Origin: Streptomyces monomycini
GTDB lineage: Bacteria > Actinomycetota > Actinomycetes > Streptomycetales > Streptomycetaceae
Assembly (NCBI RefSeq): GCF_022271435.1
Contig: NZ_JAFIQY010000038.1
Span: 1 to 64,000, forward strand
Direction: 5' to 3'
Length of the DNA: 64,000 nucleotides
The translations under genes and the position numbers were made by a program. A model generated the notes under the pieces. That model was not told where the DNA came from, did not search any database, and saw only the letters and a list, made by a program, of their open reading frames with translations. Shown piece by piece: positions 17,081 to 26,048 of this stretch. The stretch's first letter is position 1; each line of letters begins with the position of its first letter.

Positions 17081-18066
17081 TGAAGATCGCGTTCGTGGGC
17101 AAGGGCGGCAGTGGGAAGACCACGCTGTCCTCCCTGTTCATCCGCCACCTCGCCGCCGCCCGCGTCCCCGTGATCGCGGTGGACGCCGACATCAATCAGC
17201 ATCTGGCCACCGCCCTCGGCATGGACGAGGCGGAGGCCGCCGCACTGCCGGCGCTCGGCGCCCGGCTGCCGCTGGTCAAGGACTACCTGCGCGGCACCAA
17301 CCCGCGTATCGCCTCCGCCGAGACCATGATCAAGACGACGCCGCCCGGTGAGGGCTCCCGGCTGCTGCGGGTCGTCGAGGACAACCCGGTCTACGCGGCG
17401 TGCGCCCGGCCCGTCCTCCTGGAGGGCGAACCGGTGCGCCTGCTGACGACCGGTCCCTTCGCCGAGTCCGACCTGGGGGTGGCCTGCTACCACTCCAAGA
17501 CCGGCGCGGTCGAACTGTGCCTGAACCACCTCGTGGACGGCCGCGAGGAGTACGTCGTCGTCGACATGACGGCCGGCTCCGACTCCTTCGCCTCCGGGAT
17601 GTTCACCCGCTTCGACCTGACCTTCCTGGTCGCCGAGCCCACCCGCAAGGGCGTCGCGGTCTACCGCCAGTACAAGGACTACGCGCGCGACTACGGCGTC
17701 GCCCTCAAGGTCGTCGGCAACAAGGTCCAGGGCCCGGACGACGCCGCCTTTCTGGCCGACGAGGTGGGCGAGGACCTGCTGCTGACGGTGGGGGACTCGG
17801 CGTGGGTGCGGGCCATGGAGAAGGGCCGGCCGCGCCGCTTCGACCTGCTGGAGGCCGACCACCGGCAGGCCCTGAAGGAGCTGCACGCCGCCGCTGACGA
17901 AATGTACGAGCAGCGCGACTGGGAGCGCTACACCCGCCAGATGGTGCACTTCCACCTGAAGAACGCGGAGAGCTGGGCGAACGCGAAGACGGGCGCCGAC
18001 CTGGCGGCCCAAGTCGACCCCGCCTTCGTCCTCGCCGAGTCCGCGGGGGCCCCGCAGCCCGCCTGA
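17080..18066 (+). CDS. CooC/ParA-family P-loop ATPase
   Basis: 328 residues from ATG 17080 (a GTG two codons earlier is in frame). The N terminus MKIAFVGKGGSGKTTLS contains the deviant Walker A motif of the SIMIBI class with the signature lysine, as in CooC, MinD and ArsA. VVVDMTAGSDSF fits the switch/Walker B region, and VDADINQH is the A' motif. CooC-type proteins insert nickel into CO dehydrogenase, but no such enzyme is nearby. Streptomyces homologues are therefore best called ATP-binding proteins of unknown client. The C terminus has an aromatic, charged helix (YEQRDWERYTRQMVHFH). Confidence 0.82.
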   Translation: MKIAFVGKGGSGKTTLSSLFIRHLAAARVPVIAVDADINQHLATALGMDEAEAAALPALGARLPLVKDYLRGTNPRIASAETMIKTTPPGEGSRLLRVVEDNPVYAACARPVLLEGEPVRLLTTGPFAESDLGVACYHSKTGAVELCLNHLVDGREEYVVVDMTAGSDSFASGMFTRFDLTFLVAEPTRKGVAVYRQYKDYARDYGVALKVVGNKVQGPDDAAFLADEVGEDLLLTVGDSAWVRAMEKGRPRRFDLLEADHRQALKELHAAADEMYEQRDWERYTRQMVHFHLKNAESWANAKTGADLAAQVDPAFVLAESAGAPQPA

Positions 18067-18126
18067 CACCGGCCCGGAAGCGGCACGGTGCCAGGCGGCC
18101 TCGGAGCCCTTGGCCCTGCCTCCCCG

Positions 18127-19416
18127 CTACTCCGCGTCCCGCCGCGCCGGTTCGGCCGGGCCGGCCGAACCGGCGGGCCTGCCCGGCGCGCCGGGCTTCG
18201 CGGACGGGGACACCAGGTAGCTCCCCCACCCGCCCTTCGGCGCACCGCCCACCGGCAGCGCGCGCAGCTTCTCCAGCACCTTCGGGTCCTGCGCGTCCAG
18301 CCAGTCGGCCAGTTGCTTGAAGGTCACGCAGCGCACGCCCTGACGGGGGCAGATGTTCTTGATCGCATCCTCGACGGCGCGCATGTACGTGCCGCCGTTC
18401 CAGGACTCGAAGTGGTTGCCGACGACGAGCGGTGCCCGGTTGCCCTTCTCGGCCCGCTCGAACGCGGCGAGCAGGCCGTCCCGCATCTGCTTGCCCCAGG
18501 TGGCGTGCATCGCCGGGTCGCCCCTGGTCGTACCGGACTGGTTGGCGAGGAAGTTGTAGTCCATCGAGAGCGTCTCGAAGGCCCGGCCGGGGACGGGGAT
18601 CTGCTGGAGCGGGAAGTCCCAGATGCCGTCGATCTGCTGCGGCCACAGCTGCCGGCCGCCGACGGAGCTGGAGTCGTAGCGGAAGCCCATCGCCTTGGCG
18701 GCGGGGATGAGGTTGCGCTGCCCTTCGAGGCAGGGGGCGCGGCCGCCGACGAGTTCCTTGCTGTAGTCGAACGGCAGCGGCTTCTCGGTCTTGAGTCCGG
18801 TGTGCGTCTTCCAGGACTTGACGAACGCCTCGGCCTGCCGGATCTCGCTCTGCCACTCCTCCGGCGACCAGGTGCCGACACCGCCGTTGGCGCCGCAGAA
18901 GTGGCCGTTGAAGTGCGTACCGATCTCGTTGCCGTCCATCCAGGCGCCGCGGATCTGTTCCACGGTGGCCCGGACGCCCTTGACGTCGTTGAAGCCGATG
19001 TCGGAGGCGCCGGGGGTGTGCTTGGGCGGGTGGTAGGCGTCCTTCCTGTTGCCCGGGAGCAGGTAGACACCGCTGAGGAAGTACGTCATCCGCGCGTCGT
19101 ACTTCTTGCCGACCGCGCGGAAGTGCGAGAACAGCTTCTGGCTGTCCTCGCCGGCGCCGTCCCAGGAGAAGACCACGAACTGCGGCGGCCGCTCACCGGG
19201 TCTCAGACGCTCGGCCTTCGGCTGCATGGGCTGCGCCCCGGTGTACGCGGTCGAGCCGTCGCCGATGAGCTTGACCTGCTGTGCGGTGCGCTGCGGCGCG
19301 GCCTGGCCGCCCTGGGCGCCGCTCGGCCCGCCCCCGTTCCCCCCGGCACAGCCGGCGACTGCCGCCAGCGCCATCGTCGTGACCAGTCCGGCCGTGACCC
19401 TTGATGCGGCTGCCAT
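18127..19416 (-). CDS. Secreted lipoprotein with polysaccharide-deacetylase-like fold
   Basis: 429 residues from ATG 19416, with GAGGTGG just upstream. The signal peptide ends in the lipobox AVAGC. The mature protein starts with a Gly/Gln-rich linker. It then follows the polysaccharide deacetylase plan: VVFSWDGAGED replaces the TFDDG motif, MDGNEIGTHFNGHFCG corresponds to the metal-binding HTxxH region, and VVGNHFESWNGG is a later motif. The first acidic pair is DGAGED rather than the usual TFDD, so catalysis is uncertain. The C-terminal 30 residues are Pro/Gly/Ala-rich. It is convergent with the ATPase gene and divergent from the SulP gene. Likely cell-envelope glycan role. Confidence 0.75.
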   Translation of the reverse strand: MAAASRVTAGLVTTMALAAVAGCAGGNGGGPSGAQGGQAAPQRTAQQVKLIGDGSTAYTGAQPMQPKAERLRPGERPPQFVVFSWDGAGEDSQKLFSHFRAVGKKYDARMTYFLSGVYLLPGNRKDAYHPPKHTPGASDIGFNDVKGVRATVEQIRGAWMDGNEIGTHFNGHFCGANGGVGTWSPEEWQSEIRQAEAFVKSWKTHTGLKTEKPLPFDYSKELVGGRAPCLEGQRNLIPAAKAMGFRYDSSSVGGRQLWPQQIDGIWDFPLQQIPVPGRAFETLSMDYNFLANQSGTTRGDPAMHATWGKQMRDGLLAAFERAEKGNRAPLVVGNHFESWNGGTYMRAVEDAIKNICPRQGVRCVTFKQLADWLDAQDPKVLEKLRALPVGGAPKGGWGSYLVSPSAKPGAPGRPAGSAGPAEPARRDAE

Positions 19417-19447
19417 CAGCCACCTCACTCCCTGAGCTGTGAACTGC

Positions 19448-19483
19448 GAAACGGAATCATCAAAAAAACTGATTAACCGTTTC
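19448..19483. promoter_or_regulatory. Inverted repeat in the lipoprotein leader
   Basis: GAAACGG at 19448-19454 and CCGTTTC at 19477-19483 pair, and the inner segments AATCA and TGATT extend the symmetry around an A-rich centre. It lies 30-65 bases upstream of the lipoprotein start in an unusually AT-rich patch. It could be an operator or an mRNA hairpin. Confidence 0.4.
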
Positions 19484-19642
19484 TCAGCCCGCATAAGCCA
19501 TGGAATGGGCCGTAAGGGACAAGCGACTCGACGCTGCATTCACTCGAAAGACGGAACGACAGGCCCGAATGCCTGAAAAGACTTCTCTGTGCCTTTACGT
19601 GTCATTACGCTTCATTTACCGATGCTTGAGAGTCACCGGGCC

Positions 19643-19657
19643 GTCACGAACCGTGAC
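19643..19657. promoter_or_regulatory. Short perfect inverted repeat upstream of the SulP-carbonic anhydrase gene
   Basis: GTCACGAACCGTGAC is a 6-base inverted repeat with a 3-base centre, about 90 bases before the start codon. A candidate operator; no regulator can be assigned. Confidence 0.3.
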
Positions 19658-19745
19658 ACCAGCCGGCCGGCTCGCGTCCCGCCGCAGTACACCGCCGCCC
19701 ACGATCGCGCCCCCGCGCGACCGCGCCGCCCCGGAGGAGACGGGA

Positions 19746-22139
19746 ATGTCGCAGCTTCAGAAGCCGCCGGGACCGCCGGAGCCGACCGGTGCACCGAGCA
19801 CACGCCGTACGCGGCCCCCGCGGACCTCGCGGTCCCCCCGGCCTTCACAGGCCCCACAGGCCCCACAGCCCTCGCAGGCCCCACAGTCCCCGCCGCCCCC
19901 GCGCCCCCAGCACCCCGCCGACCGGGCCGCGTCCTGGCGCGGCGACCTGTCCGCCTCGGTCGTCGTCTTCCTGATCGCCGTACCGCTCTCGCTGGGCCTC
20001 GCCCTTGCCACCGGGGCGCCCCTCCAGGCAGGCCTGGTCGCCGCGGCCGTCGGCGGCATCGTGGCCGGGCTGCTCGGCGGCGCTCCCCTCCAGGTCAGCG
20101 GCGCGGCGACGAGCCTGCTCGTGGTCACGGCCGAACTGGTGCAGCGGTACGGCTGGCGGGCCACCTGCGCCGTCACGGCCCTCGCCGGGCTGGCTCAACT
20201 CGTACTCGGCGCCGTACGGGTGGCCCGGGGCGCGCTCGCGATCAGCCCCGCGATCGTGCACGCCATGCTCGCGGGCATCGGCGTCACCATCGCCGTCGGG
20301 CAGCTGCACGTGGTGCTCGGCGGCAGCCCCGACAGCTCGGCGGTCGACAACGTCGCGGCGCTGCCCGGCCAGTTGGCGCACCCGCACGCCCCCGCCCTGC
20401 TCGTCGGCGCCGTCACGGTCGCGGTGCTCGCCGGGTGGCAGCGGCTGCCCGGGCGGGCCGGACGGGCGCTGCGGACGGTCCCCGCCCCGCTGGCCGCCGT
20501 GGCCGCCGCCACGACCGTGAGCGCGGCCGTGCCGGTGCCGCGCGTCGCCCTGCCCGAGTGGTCGCTCCAGGCCCTGCCCGCCCTCCCGGACGGGCCGGTC
20601 CTGGGGATCGCCGCCGCCGTCCTGACCGTCACCCTCGTCGCCAGCATGGAGTCCCTGCTGTCGGCGGTAGCGGTGGACCGCCTCGCCGCCGACCGCGGCG
20701 TCCCCACGTCCGGTACGGACCTGAACCGCGAACTGACGGGCCAGGGCGTCGCCAACGTGGTGTCCGGGCTGCTGGGCGGGCTCCCGGTGGCCGGGGGCGC
20801 GATGCGCGGCTCGGCGAGCGTGCGGGCGGGCGCCGTCAGCCGGCGCGCGACCGTGCTGCACGGCGCCTGGGTCGTGCTGTGCGCCGGTCTGCTCGCCTCG
20901 GCGCTGGAGCTGATCCCGCTGGCCGCCCTCGCCGCGCTGGTGATGGTCATGGGCGTACGGATGGTGAGCTTCGCGCACATCAGACATGTGCAGCGGCACC
21001 GGGAGTTCCCGGTCTACGCGGTCACCCTGGGCGGTGTGGTGCTGTTCGGCGTCCTCCAGGGGGTGGCCCTGGGCATCGGGGTCACGGTCTTCCTGTCGCT
21101 GCGGCGGCTGACCCACACCCGGGTCACGGTCAGCGCCGAGGACGGGCGCCACCGGGTGCGCGTCAACGGGCAGTTGACCTTTCTCGCGGTACCGAGGCTG
21201 ACCCGGGCGCTCGCCCAGGTGCCCGCCGGCGCGGACACCGTCGTCGAGCTGGGAGGCTCGTTCATGGACCACGCCGCGTACGAGGCCCTGCGGACCTGGT
21301 CCGGCCGGCATCGCGCGGGCGGCGGCTGGGTGACCCTGGGCGGCCGCGCCGGGGGCCCGATCGCGGAGCCCGCGAGCGCCCACCAGTGCCGCCCGTGGAC
21401 CCCGTGGCGCAATCACCACTGCACCCGCCCGCCCGAGGAGGCCGCGGCCGCTCCGCGGTCCAGCGGCGATCAACTGCTCGGCGGGGTCAGCGCGTTCCAG
21501 CGCCACACGGCCCCGCTGGTCCGGGACGAGCTGGCCCGGCTGGCGCACGAAGGGCAGCGGCCCACTCAGCTCTTCCTGACGTGTGCCGACTCCCGGCTGG
21601 TCACCAGCATGATCACGTCCAGCGGTCCGGGCGACCTGTTCACCGTCCGCAATGTCGGCAATCTGATGCCGCCGCCCGGTACGGACGCCGCCTGCGACTC
21701 CGTGGGCGCGGCCATCGAGTACGCGGTCGAGGTGCTGAAGGTCGGTTCGCTGACCGTCTGCGGGCATTCGGGGTGCGGCGCGATGCAGGCGCTGCTCGGC
21801 GCGGACCACGAGCCGGGCGCGCGGACCCCGCTCGCGCGCTGGCTGCGGCACGGCCGCCCGAGCCTGGCGCGGATGCAGCGGATCGGCCGGCTGGGCCGGG
21901 GCGAAGTCGCGCTCGCCGACCGCCCGGTGGCCGACGACGTGGAACGGCTCGCGCTGGTCAACGTCGTCCAGCAGCTCGACCACCTGATGTCGTACCCGTG
22001 CGTCGCGCACCGCGTCGCCGAGGGCGTGCTCACCCTGCACGGCATGTATTTCCACCTGGCCGAGGCCCAGGCGTACGTCCTCGACCGCACGACGGGCCGG
22101 TTCCGCGCGGTACGGCCGGAGGCGGCGGTCACGCCGTAG
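19746..22139 (+). CDS. SulP-family anion transporter fused to beta-carbonic anhydrase
   Basis: 797 residues from ATG 19746 behind GGAGGAGACGGGA. Residues 1-60 are Pro/Gln/Ser-rich. Residues about 65-460 are the SulP membrane domain with 10-12 helices (VVFLIAVPLSLGLALATGAP at its start). A short STAS-like piece follows (VNGQLTFLAVPRLTRAL). From about 580 there is a beta-carbonic anhydrase domain with the zinc ligands in TCADSRL and CGHSGCGAM. The fusion suggests uptake or export of bicarbonate coupled directly to CO2 hydration at the inner face. SulP-anhydrase fusions are known in Actinobacteria, with bicarbonate as the likely substrate; sulfate cannot be ruled out. Confidence 0.93.
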   Translation: MSQLQKPPGPPEPTGAPSTRRTRPPRTSRSPRPSQAPQAPQPSQAPQSPPPPRPQHPADRAASWRGDLSASVVVFLIAVPLSLGLALATGAPLQAGLVAAAVGGIVAGLLGGAPLQVSGAATSLLVVTAELVQRYGWRATCAVTALAGLAQLVLGAVRVARGALAISPAIVHAMLAGIGVTIAVGQLHVVLGGSPDSSAVDNVAALPGQLAHPHAPALLVGAVTVAVLAGWQRLPGRAGRALRTVPAPLAAVAAATTVSAAVPVPRVALPEWSLQALPALPDGPVLGIAAAVLTVTLVASMESLLSAVAVDRLAADRGVPTSGTDLNRELTGQGVANVVSGLLGGLPVAGGAMRGSASVRAGAVSRRATVLHGAWVVLCAGLLASALELIPLAALAALVMVMGVRMVSFAHIRHVQRHREFPVYAVTLGGVVLFGVLQGVALGIGVTVFLSLRRLTHTRVTVSAEDGRHRVRVNGQLTFLAVPRLTRALAQVPAGADTVVELGGSFMDHAAYEALRTWSGRHRAGGGWVTLGGRAGGPIAEPASAHQCRPWTPWRNHHCTRPPEEAAAAPRSSGDQLLGGVSAFQRHTAPLVRDELARLAHEGQRPTQLFLTCADSRLVTSMITSSGPGDLFTVRNVGNLMPPPGTDAACDSVGAAIEYAVEVLKVGSLTVCGHSGCGAMQALLGADHEPGARTPLARWLRHGRPSLARMQRIGRLGRGEVALADRPVADDVERLALVNVVQQLDHLMSYPCVAHRVAEGVLTLHGMYFHLAEAQAYVLDRTTGRFRAVRPEAAVTP

Positions 22140-22221
22140 CCGGCGGCGGTGGTCGTCCCGTCAGCCGGGAGCCTCTTCCTCACCCTCGTCAAGTCCCCGT
22201 AAACCCACCCGTAAACAGCAC

Positions 22222-22252
22222 TTGACCTGCGCATCAATAAAGGTCTACACCA
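22222..22252 (+). promoter_or_regulatory. acsA promoter with a DasR-box-like element
   Basis: TTGACC (22222-22227) and TACACC (22246-22251) are 18 bases apart, a plausible promoter about 90 bases before the acsA start. AGGTCTACACCA (22241-22252) overlaps the -10 and matches 10 of 12 bases of the DasR (dre) core TGGTCTAGACCA. The repeated word CCCGTAAAC lies just upstream. The promoter and operator roles are inferred. Confidence 0.35.
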
Positions 22253-22340
22253 ATTTTTGACGGCAACCCTTGTCAGGGCGGGTGGTGGGCTGATGAGCTA
22301 GGGCCGGGAGAGACATCGCACGCCCTGAATGGGAGATGAC

Positions 22341-24305
22341 GTGAGCAACGAAAGCCTGGCCAACCTTCTCAAGGAGGAGCGGCGGTTCGCGCCGCCCGCC
22401 GAACTGGCCGCGAACGCCAACGTCACCGCCGAGGCGTACGAACGGGCCGCGGCGGACCGGCTGGGCTTCTGGGCCACCCAGGCCAAGCGCCTGACCTGGG
22501 CGACCGAGCCCACCGAGACCCTCGACTGGTCCAACCCCCCGTTCGCCAAGTGGTTCGCCGACGGCAAGCTCAACGTCGCGTACAACTGCGTGGACCGGCA
22601 TGTCGAGAACGGCCTCGGCGACCGCGTCGCCCTCCACTTCGAGGGCGAGCCCGGCGACACCCGCTCGATCACCTACGCGCAGCTGCAGCGCGAGGTCTCC
22701 CAGGCCGCCAACGCGCTGACCGAGCTGGGTGTCACGGCCGGCGACCGGGTCGCGATCTATCTGCCGATGATCCCCGAGGCCGTCATCGCCATGCTGGCCT
22801 GCGCCCGCCTGGGCGCGCCGCACTCGGTCGTCTTCGGCGGCTTCTCCGCCGACGCGCTGGCGACCCGTATCAACGACGCCGACGCCCGCGTGGTGATCAC
22901 CGCCGACGGCGGCTACCGCCGCGGCAAGCCGTCCGCCCTCAAGCCCGCCGTCGACGAGGCGCTGACCAGGCCCGGCACGGAGAACGTGCGCAGCGTGCTG
23001 GTGGTTCGCCGCACCGGCCAGCCGGACGTGGCCTGGACCGAGGGCCGCGACGTGTGGTGGCACGACATCGTCGGGCGGCAGAGCGGGACCCACACCCCGG
23101 AGGCGTTCGACGCCGAGCACCCGCTGTTCATCCTCTACACCTCCGGCACCACCGGTAAGCCCAAGGGCATCCTGCACACCACCGGCGGCTACCTCACCCA
23201 GGTGGCGTACACCCACCACGCCGTCTTCGACCTCAAGCCGGAGACCGACGTCTACTGGTGCACCGCCGACGTCGGCTGGGTGACCGGCCACTCCTACATC
23301 ACCTACGGACCGCTGGCCAACGGCGCGACCGAGGTGCTCTACGAGGGCACGCCCGACTCCCCGCACCAGGGCCGCTGGTGGGAGATCGTGCAGAAGTACG
23401 GCGTCACGATCCTCTACACGGCCCCCACCGCGATCCGCGCCTGCATGAAGTGGGGCGACGACATCCCCGCGAAGTACGACCTGTCCTCGCTGCGGGTCCT
23501 CGGTTCGGTGGGCGAGCCCATCAACCCGGAGGCGTGGATGTGGTACCGCAAGCACATCGGCGCCGACCAGGCCCCCATCGTCGACACCTGGTGGCAGACG
23601 GAGACCGGCGGCATGATGCTCAGCCCGCTGCCCGGTGTCACGGAGACCAAGCCCGGTTCGGCGCAGCGCCCGCTGCCCGGCATCGCGGCCACCGTCGTGG
23701 ACGACGAGGCCCGCGAGGTGCCGGACGGGGGCGGCGGCTACCTGGTGCTGACCGAGCCGTGGCCGTCCATGCTCCGGACGATCTGGGGTGACGACCAGCG
23801 TTACCTGGACACCTACTGGTCGCGGTTCGAGGGCAAGTACTTCGCCGGTGACGGCGCGAAGAAGGACGAGGACGGCGACATCTGGCTGCTCGGCCGGGTG
23901 GACGACGTGATGCTGGTGTCCGGCCACAACATCTCCACCACCGAGGTCGAGTCCGCGCTGGTCTCGCACCCGAAGGTCGCCGAGGCCGCCGTCGTCGGCG
24001 CGACCGACCCGCAGACCACCCAGTCGATCTGCGCCTTCGTCATCCTGCGCGGCACCGCGGCGGAGGACGAGGGGCTGGTGGAGGAGCTGCGGGCACACGT
24101 CGGCAAGCAGCTGGGCCCGATCGCCAAGCCCAAGCGCGTCCTGCCGGTGGCGGAGCTGCCGAAGACCCGCTCCGGCAAGATCATGCGCCGGCTGCTGCGC
24201 GATGTCGCCGAGAACCGCGACCTGGGCGACGTCTCGACGCTCACGGACTCCGGCGTGATGGACCTGATCCAGGCGAAGCTGCCCGGCGCGGCGAGCGAGG
24301 ACTGA
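22341..24305 (+). CDS. acsA: Acetyl-CoA synthetase (AMP-forming)
   Basis: 654 residues from GTG 22341, with GGGAG five bases upstream. It activates acetate to acetyl-CoA via acetyl-AMP. The AMP-binding P-loop LYTSGTTGKPKGI, the A5 region DTWWQTETGGMM and the C-terminal PKTRSGKIMRRLLR are all present. The lysine in RSGK is the residue regulated by acetylation in this family. Length is standard. It is followed by a hairpin terminator and appears monocistronic. The dre-like element in its promoter hints at nutrient control. Confidence 0.97.
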   Translation: MSNESLANLLKEERRFAPPAELAANANVTAEAYERAAADRLGFWATQAKRLTWATEPTETLDWSNPPFAKWFADGKLNVAYNCVDRHVENGLGDRVALHFEGEPGDTRSITYAQLQREVSQAANALTELGVTAGDRVAIYLPMIPEAVIAMLACARLGAPHSVVFGGFSADALATRINDADARVVITADGGYRRGKPSALKPAVDEALTRPGTENVRSVLVVRRTGQPDVAWTEGRDVWWHDIVGRQSGTHTPEAFDAEHPLFILYTSGTTGKPKGILHTTGGYLTQVAYTHHAVFDLKPETDVYWCTADVGWVTGHSYITYGPLANGATEVLYEGTPDSPHQGRWWEIVQKYGVTILYTAPTAIRACMKWGDDIPAKYDLSSLRVLGSVGEPINPEAWMWYRKHIGADQAPIVDTWWQTETGGMMLSPLPGVTETKPGSAQRPLPGIAATVVDDEAREVPDGGGGYLVLTEPWPSMLRTIWGDDQRYLDTYWSRFEGKYFAGDGAKKDEDGDIWLLGRVDDVMLVSGHNISTTEVESALVSHPKVAEAAVVGATDPQTTQSICAFVILRGTAAEDEGLVEELRAHVGKQLGPIAKPKRVLPVAELPKTRSGKIMRRLLRDVAENRDLGDVSTLTDSGVMDLIQAKLPGAASED

Positions 24306-24326
24306 CCGGGCGGCCGCACCCGGCAG

Positions 24327-24344
24327 CACGCGTTCGAACGCGTG
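24327..24344. promoter_or_regulatory. 18-bp perfect palindrome
   Basis: CACGCGTTCGAACGCGTG is a complete palindrome with no spacer, flanked by CGGCAG and TGCCG that extend the pairing. It lies 22 bases past acsA and 265 bases before nhaA. It could be a protein-binding site or part of the acsA terminator. Confidence 0.5.
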
Positions 24345-24371
24345 TGCCGATGCGTGACCGCCACTCCGAGG

Positions 24372-24400
24372 GGCACCCGTCTGCAGGCCGGCCGGGTGCC
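24372..24400 (+). terminator. Terminator downstream of acsA
   Basis: GGCACCCG (24372-24379) pairs with CGGGTGCC (24393-24400) around a 13-base loop and is followed by TTTCGCC. Confidence 0.65.
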
Positions 24401-24609
24401 TTTCGCCTGTTCCGGGCGCCCCGTACCCCTCGCCGGGCGGCCGATCGCACGATTTGCCCGTAAGGTGAAGATCGCCGGAATGTTCCCCTCGCAGCCCGGG
24501 TACAGTAGGGATCGCGTCAAGAACGCGACAAATACCAAAGGTGCGCCGGGAAGTCTGGTCGGCAACTGCAACAGCCGTATCCAGCTGCCGAAACACCGGA
24601 GGTCTTCGC

Positions 24610-26004
24610 GTGAGCGCGCCCCACAACCGCCGATCCATATTCCTCGGGCGGATGTCCCTGCCCGAGCGGAACTTCATCGCGGAAGCCCTGCGCGCCGAGA
24701 CCGTGGGCGGCGTCCTGCTGCTCGTCGCCGCCGTCGTGGCCCTCCTCTGGGCCAACATTTTCGGAGACAGCTACGAGTCGGTACGGGGTTTCCACCTCGG
24801 CATCGGCTCCATCGGGCTGGACCTCTCCGTCCAGCACTGGGCCGCCGACGGCCTGCTCGCCGTCTTCTTCTTCGTCGCCGGTATCGAGCTCAAGCGCGAG
24901 TTGGTCGCGGGTGACCTGCGCGAACCCAAGAAGGCCGCGCTCCCGGTGGTCGCCGCGCTGTGCGGCATGGCGATGCCCGCCCTCGTCTACTTCGTGGTCA
25001 ACACCGCCGGCGGCGGCTCGATGGACGGCTGGGCGGTGCCGACCGCCACCGACATCGCCTTCGCGCTGGCCGTGCTCGCCGTCATCGGCACGTCCCTGCC
25101 GTCCGCGCTGCGCGCCTTCCTGCTCACCCTCGCCGTCGTCGACGACCTCTTCGCGATCCTGATCATCGCGGTCTTCTTCACCTCGCAGCTCAACTTCCTG
25201 GCCCTCGGCTTCGCCGTCGCCGGCCTCGCCGTCTTCTATCTGCTGCTGCGCAAGGGCGTACGCGGCTGGTACATCTACGTGCCGCTCGCCCTGGTCATCT
25301 GGGGCCTGATGTACAACAGCGGCATCCACGCCACCATCGCGGGCGTCGCCATGGGCCTGATGCTGCGCTGCCACCGCCGCGACGGTGAGGAGCAGTCCCC
25401 CGGCGAGCACATCGAGCACCTGGTGCGGCCCGCCTCGGCCGGGCTCGCGGTGCCGCTCTTCGCCCTCTTCTCGGCGGGCGTGTCGATCTCCGGCAGCGCG
25501 CTGCACGACGTGTTCACCAAGCCGGAGACGCTCGGCGTCGTGCTCGGCCTGGTCGTCGGCAAGGCCCTCGGCATCTTCGGCGGCACGTGGTGCGCGGCCC
25601 GCTTCACCAAGGCGGAGCTGAACCCCGACCTGAAATGGCCGGACCTCTTCGCCGTCGCCTCGCTGGCCGGCATCGGCTTCACGGTCTCGCTGCTCATCGG
25701 CGAGCTGGCCTTCACCGACGACCCGCTGCTGACCGACGAGATCAAGGCCGCCGTGCTGACGGGCTCGCTGATCGCCGCGGTGCTGTCCGGAATCCTGCTG
25801 AAGATACGTAACGGCAAGTACAAGAAGCTGTGCGAGGACGAGGACCGCGACGAGGACCAGGACGGCGTCCCGGACGTGTACGAACAGGGCAACCCGGAGT
25901 ACCACCTGCGGATGGCGAAACTCCTCGAAGCCAAGGCCGCGGAACACCGCCGCCTTGCCGAAGTGGCCTCCGGCGCGAACGCCGGGGACGATGGTCCGGC
26001 ATGA
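24610..26004 (+). CDS. nhaA: Na+/H+ antiporter NhaA
   Basis: 464 residues from GTG 24610, with a perfect GGAGG seven bases upstream. Twelve membrane helices are expected. The ion-binding Asp pair is in LAVVDDLFAILIIA, and VPTATDIAFALAVLAV holds the discontinuous-helix residue. It exports Na+ in exchange for H+ for pH and salt homeostasis. The C-terminal 70 residues are a charged cytoplasmic tail (EDEDRDEDQDGVPDVYEQ), longer than in E. coli, and possibly regulatory. A membrane protein gene follows within 45 bases. Confidence 0.96.
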   Translation: MSAPHNRRSIFLGRMSLPERNFIAEALRAETVGGVLLLVAAVVALLWANIFGDSYESVRGFHLGIGSIGLDLSVQHWAADGLLAVFFFVAGIELKRELVAGDLREPKKAALPVVAALCGMAMPALVYFVVNTAGGGSMDGWAVPTATDIAFALAVLAVIGTSLPSALRAFLLTLAVVDDLFAILIIAVFFTSQLNFLALGFAVAGLAVFYLLLRKGVRGWYIYVPLALVIWGLMYNSGIHATIAGVAMGLMLRCHRRDGEEQSPGEHIEHLVRPASAGLAVPLFALFSAGVSISGSALHDVFTKPETLGVVLGLVVGKALGIFGGTWCAARFTKAELNPDLKWPDLFAVASLAGIGFTVSLLIGELAFTDDPLLTDEIKAAVLTGSLIAAVLSGILLKIRNGKYKKLCEDEDRDEDQDGVPDVYEQGNPEYHLRMAKLLEAKAAEHRRLAEVASGANAGDDGPA

Positions 26005-26048
26005 TCTGAGAGGCTTTGCATCCGGGAGAAGACAAGAGGGAGACGTCG

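Noticed and set aside
19845..24758. Two long minus-strand frames opposite the SulP fusion and acsA
   Set aside because: Antisense frames of confidently identified genes; no ribosome site and His/Gln/Asp/Arg-rich composition.
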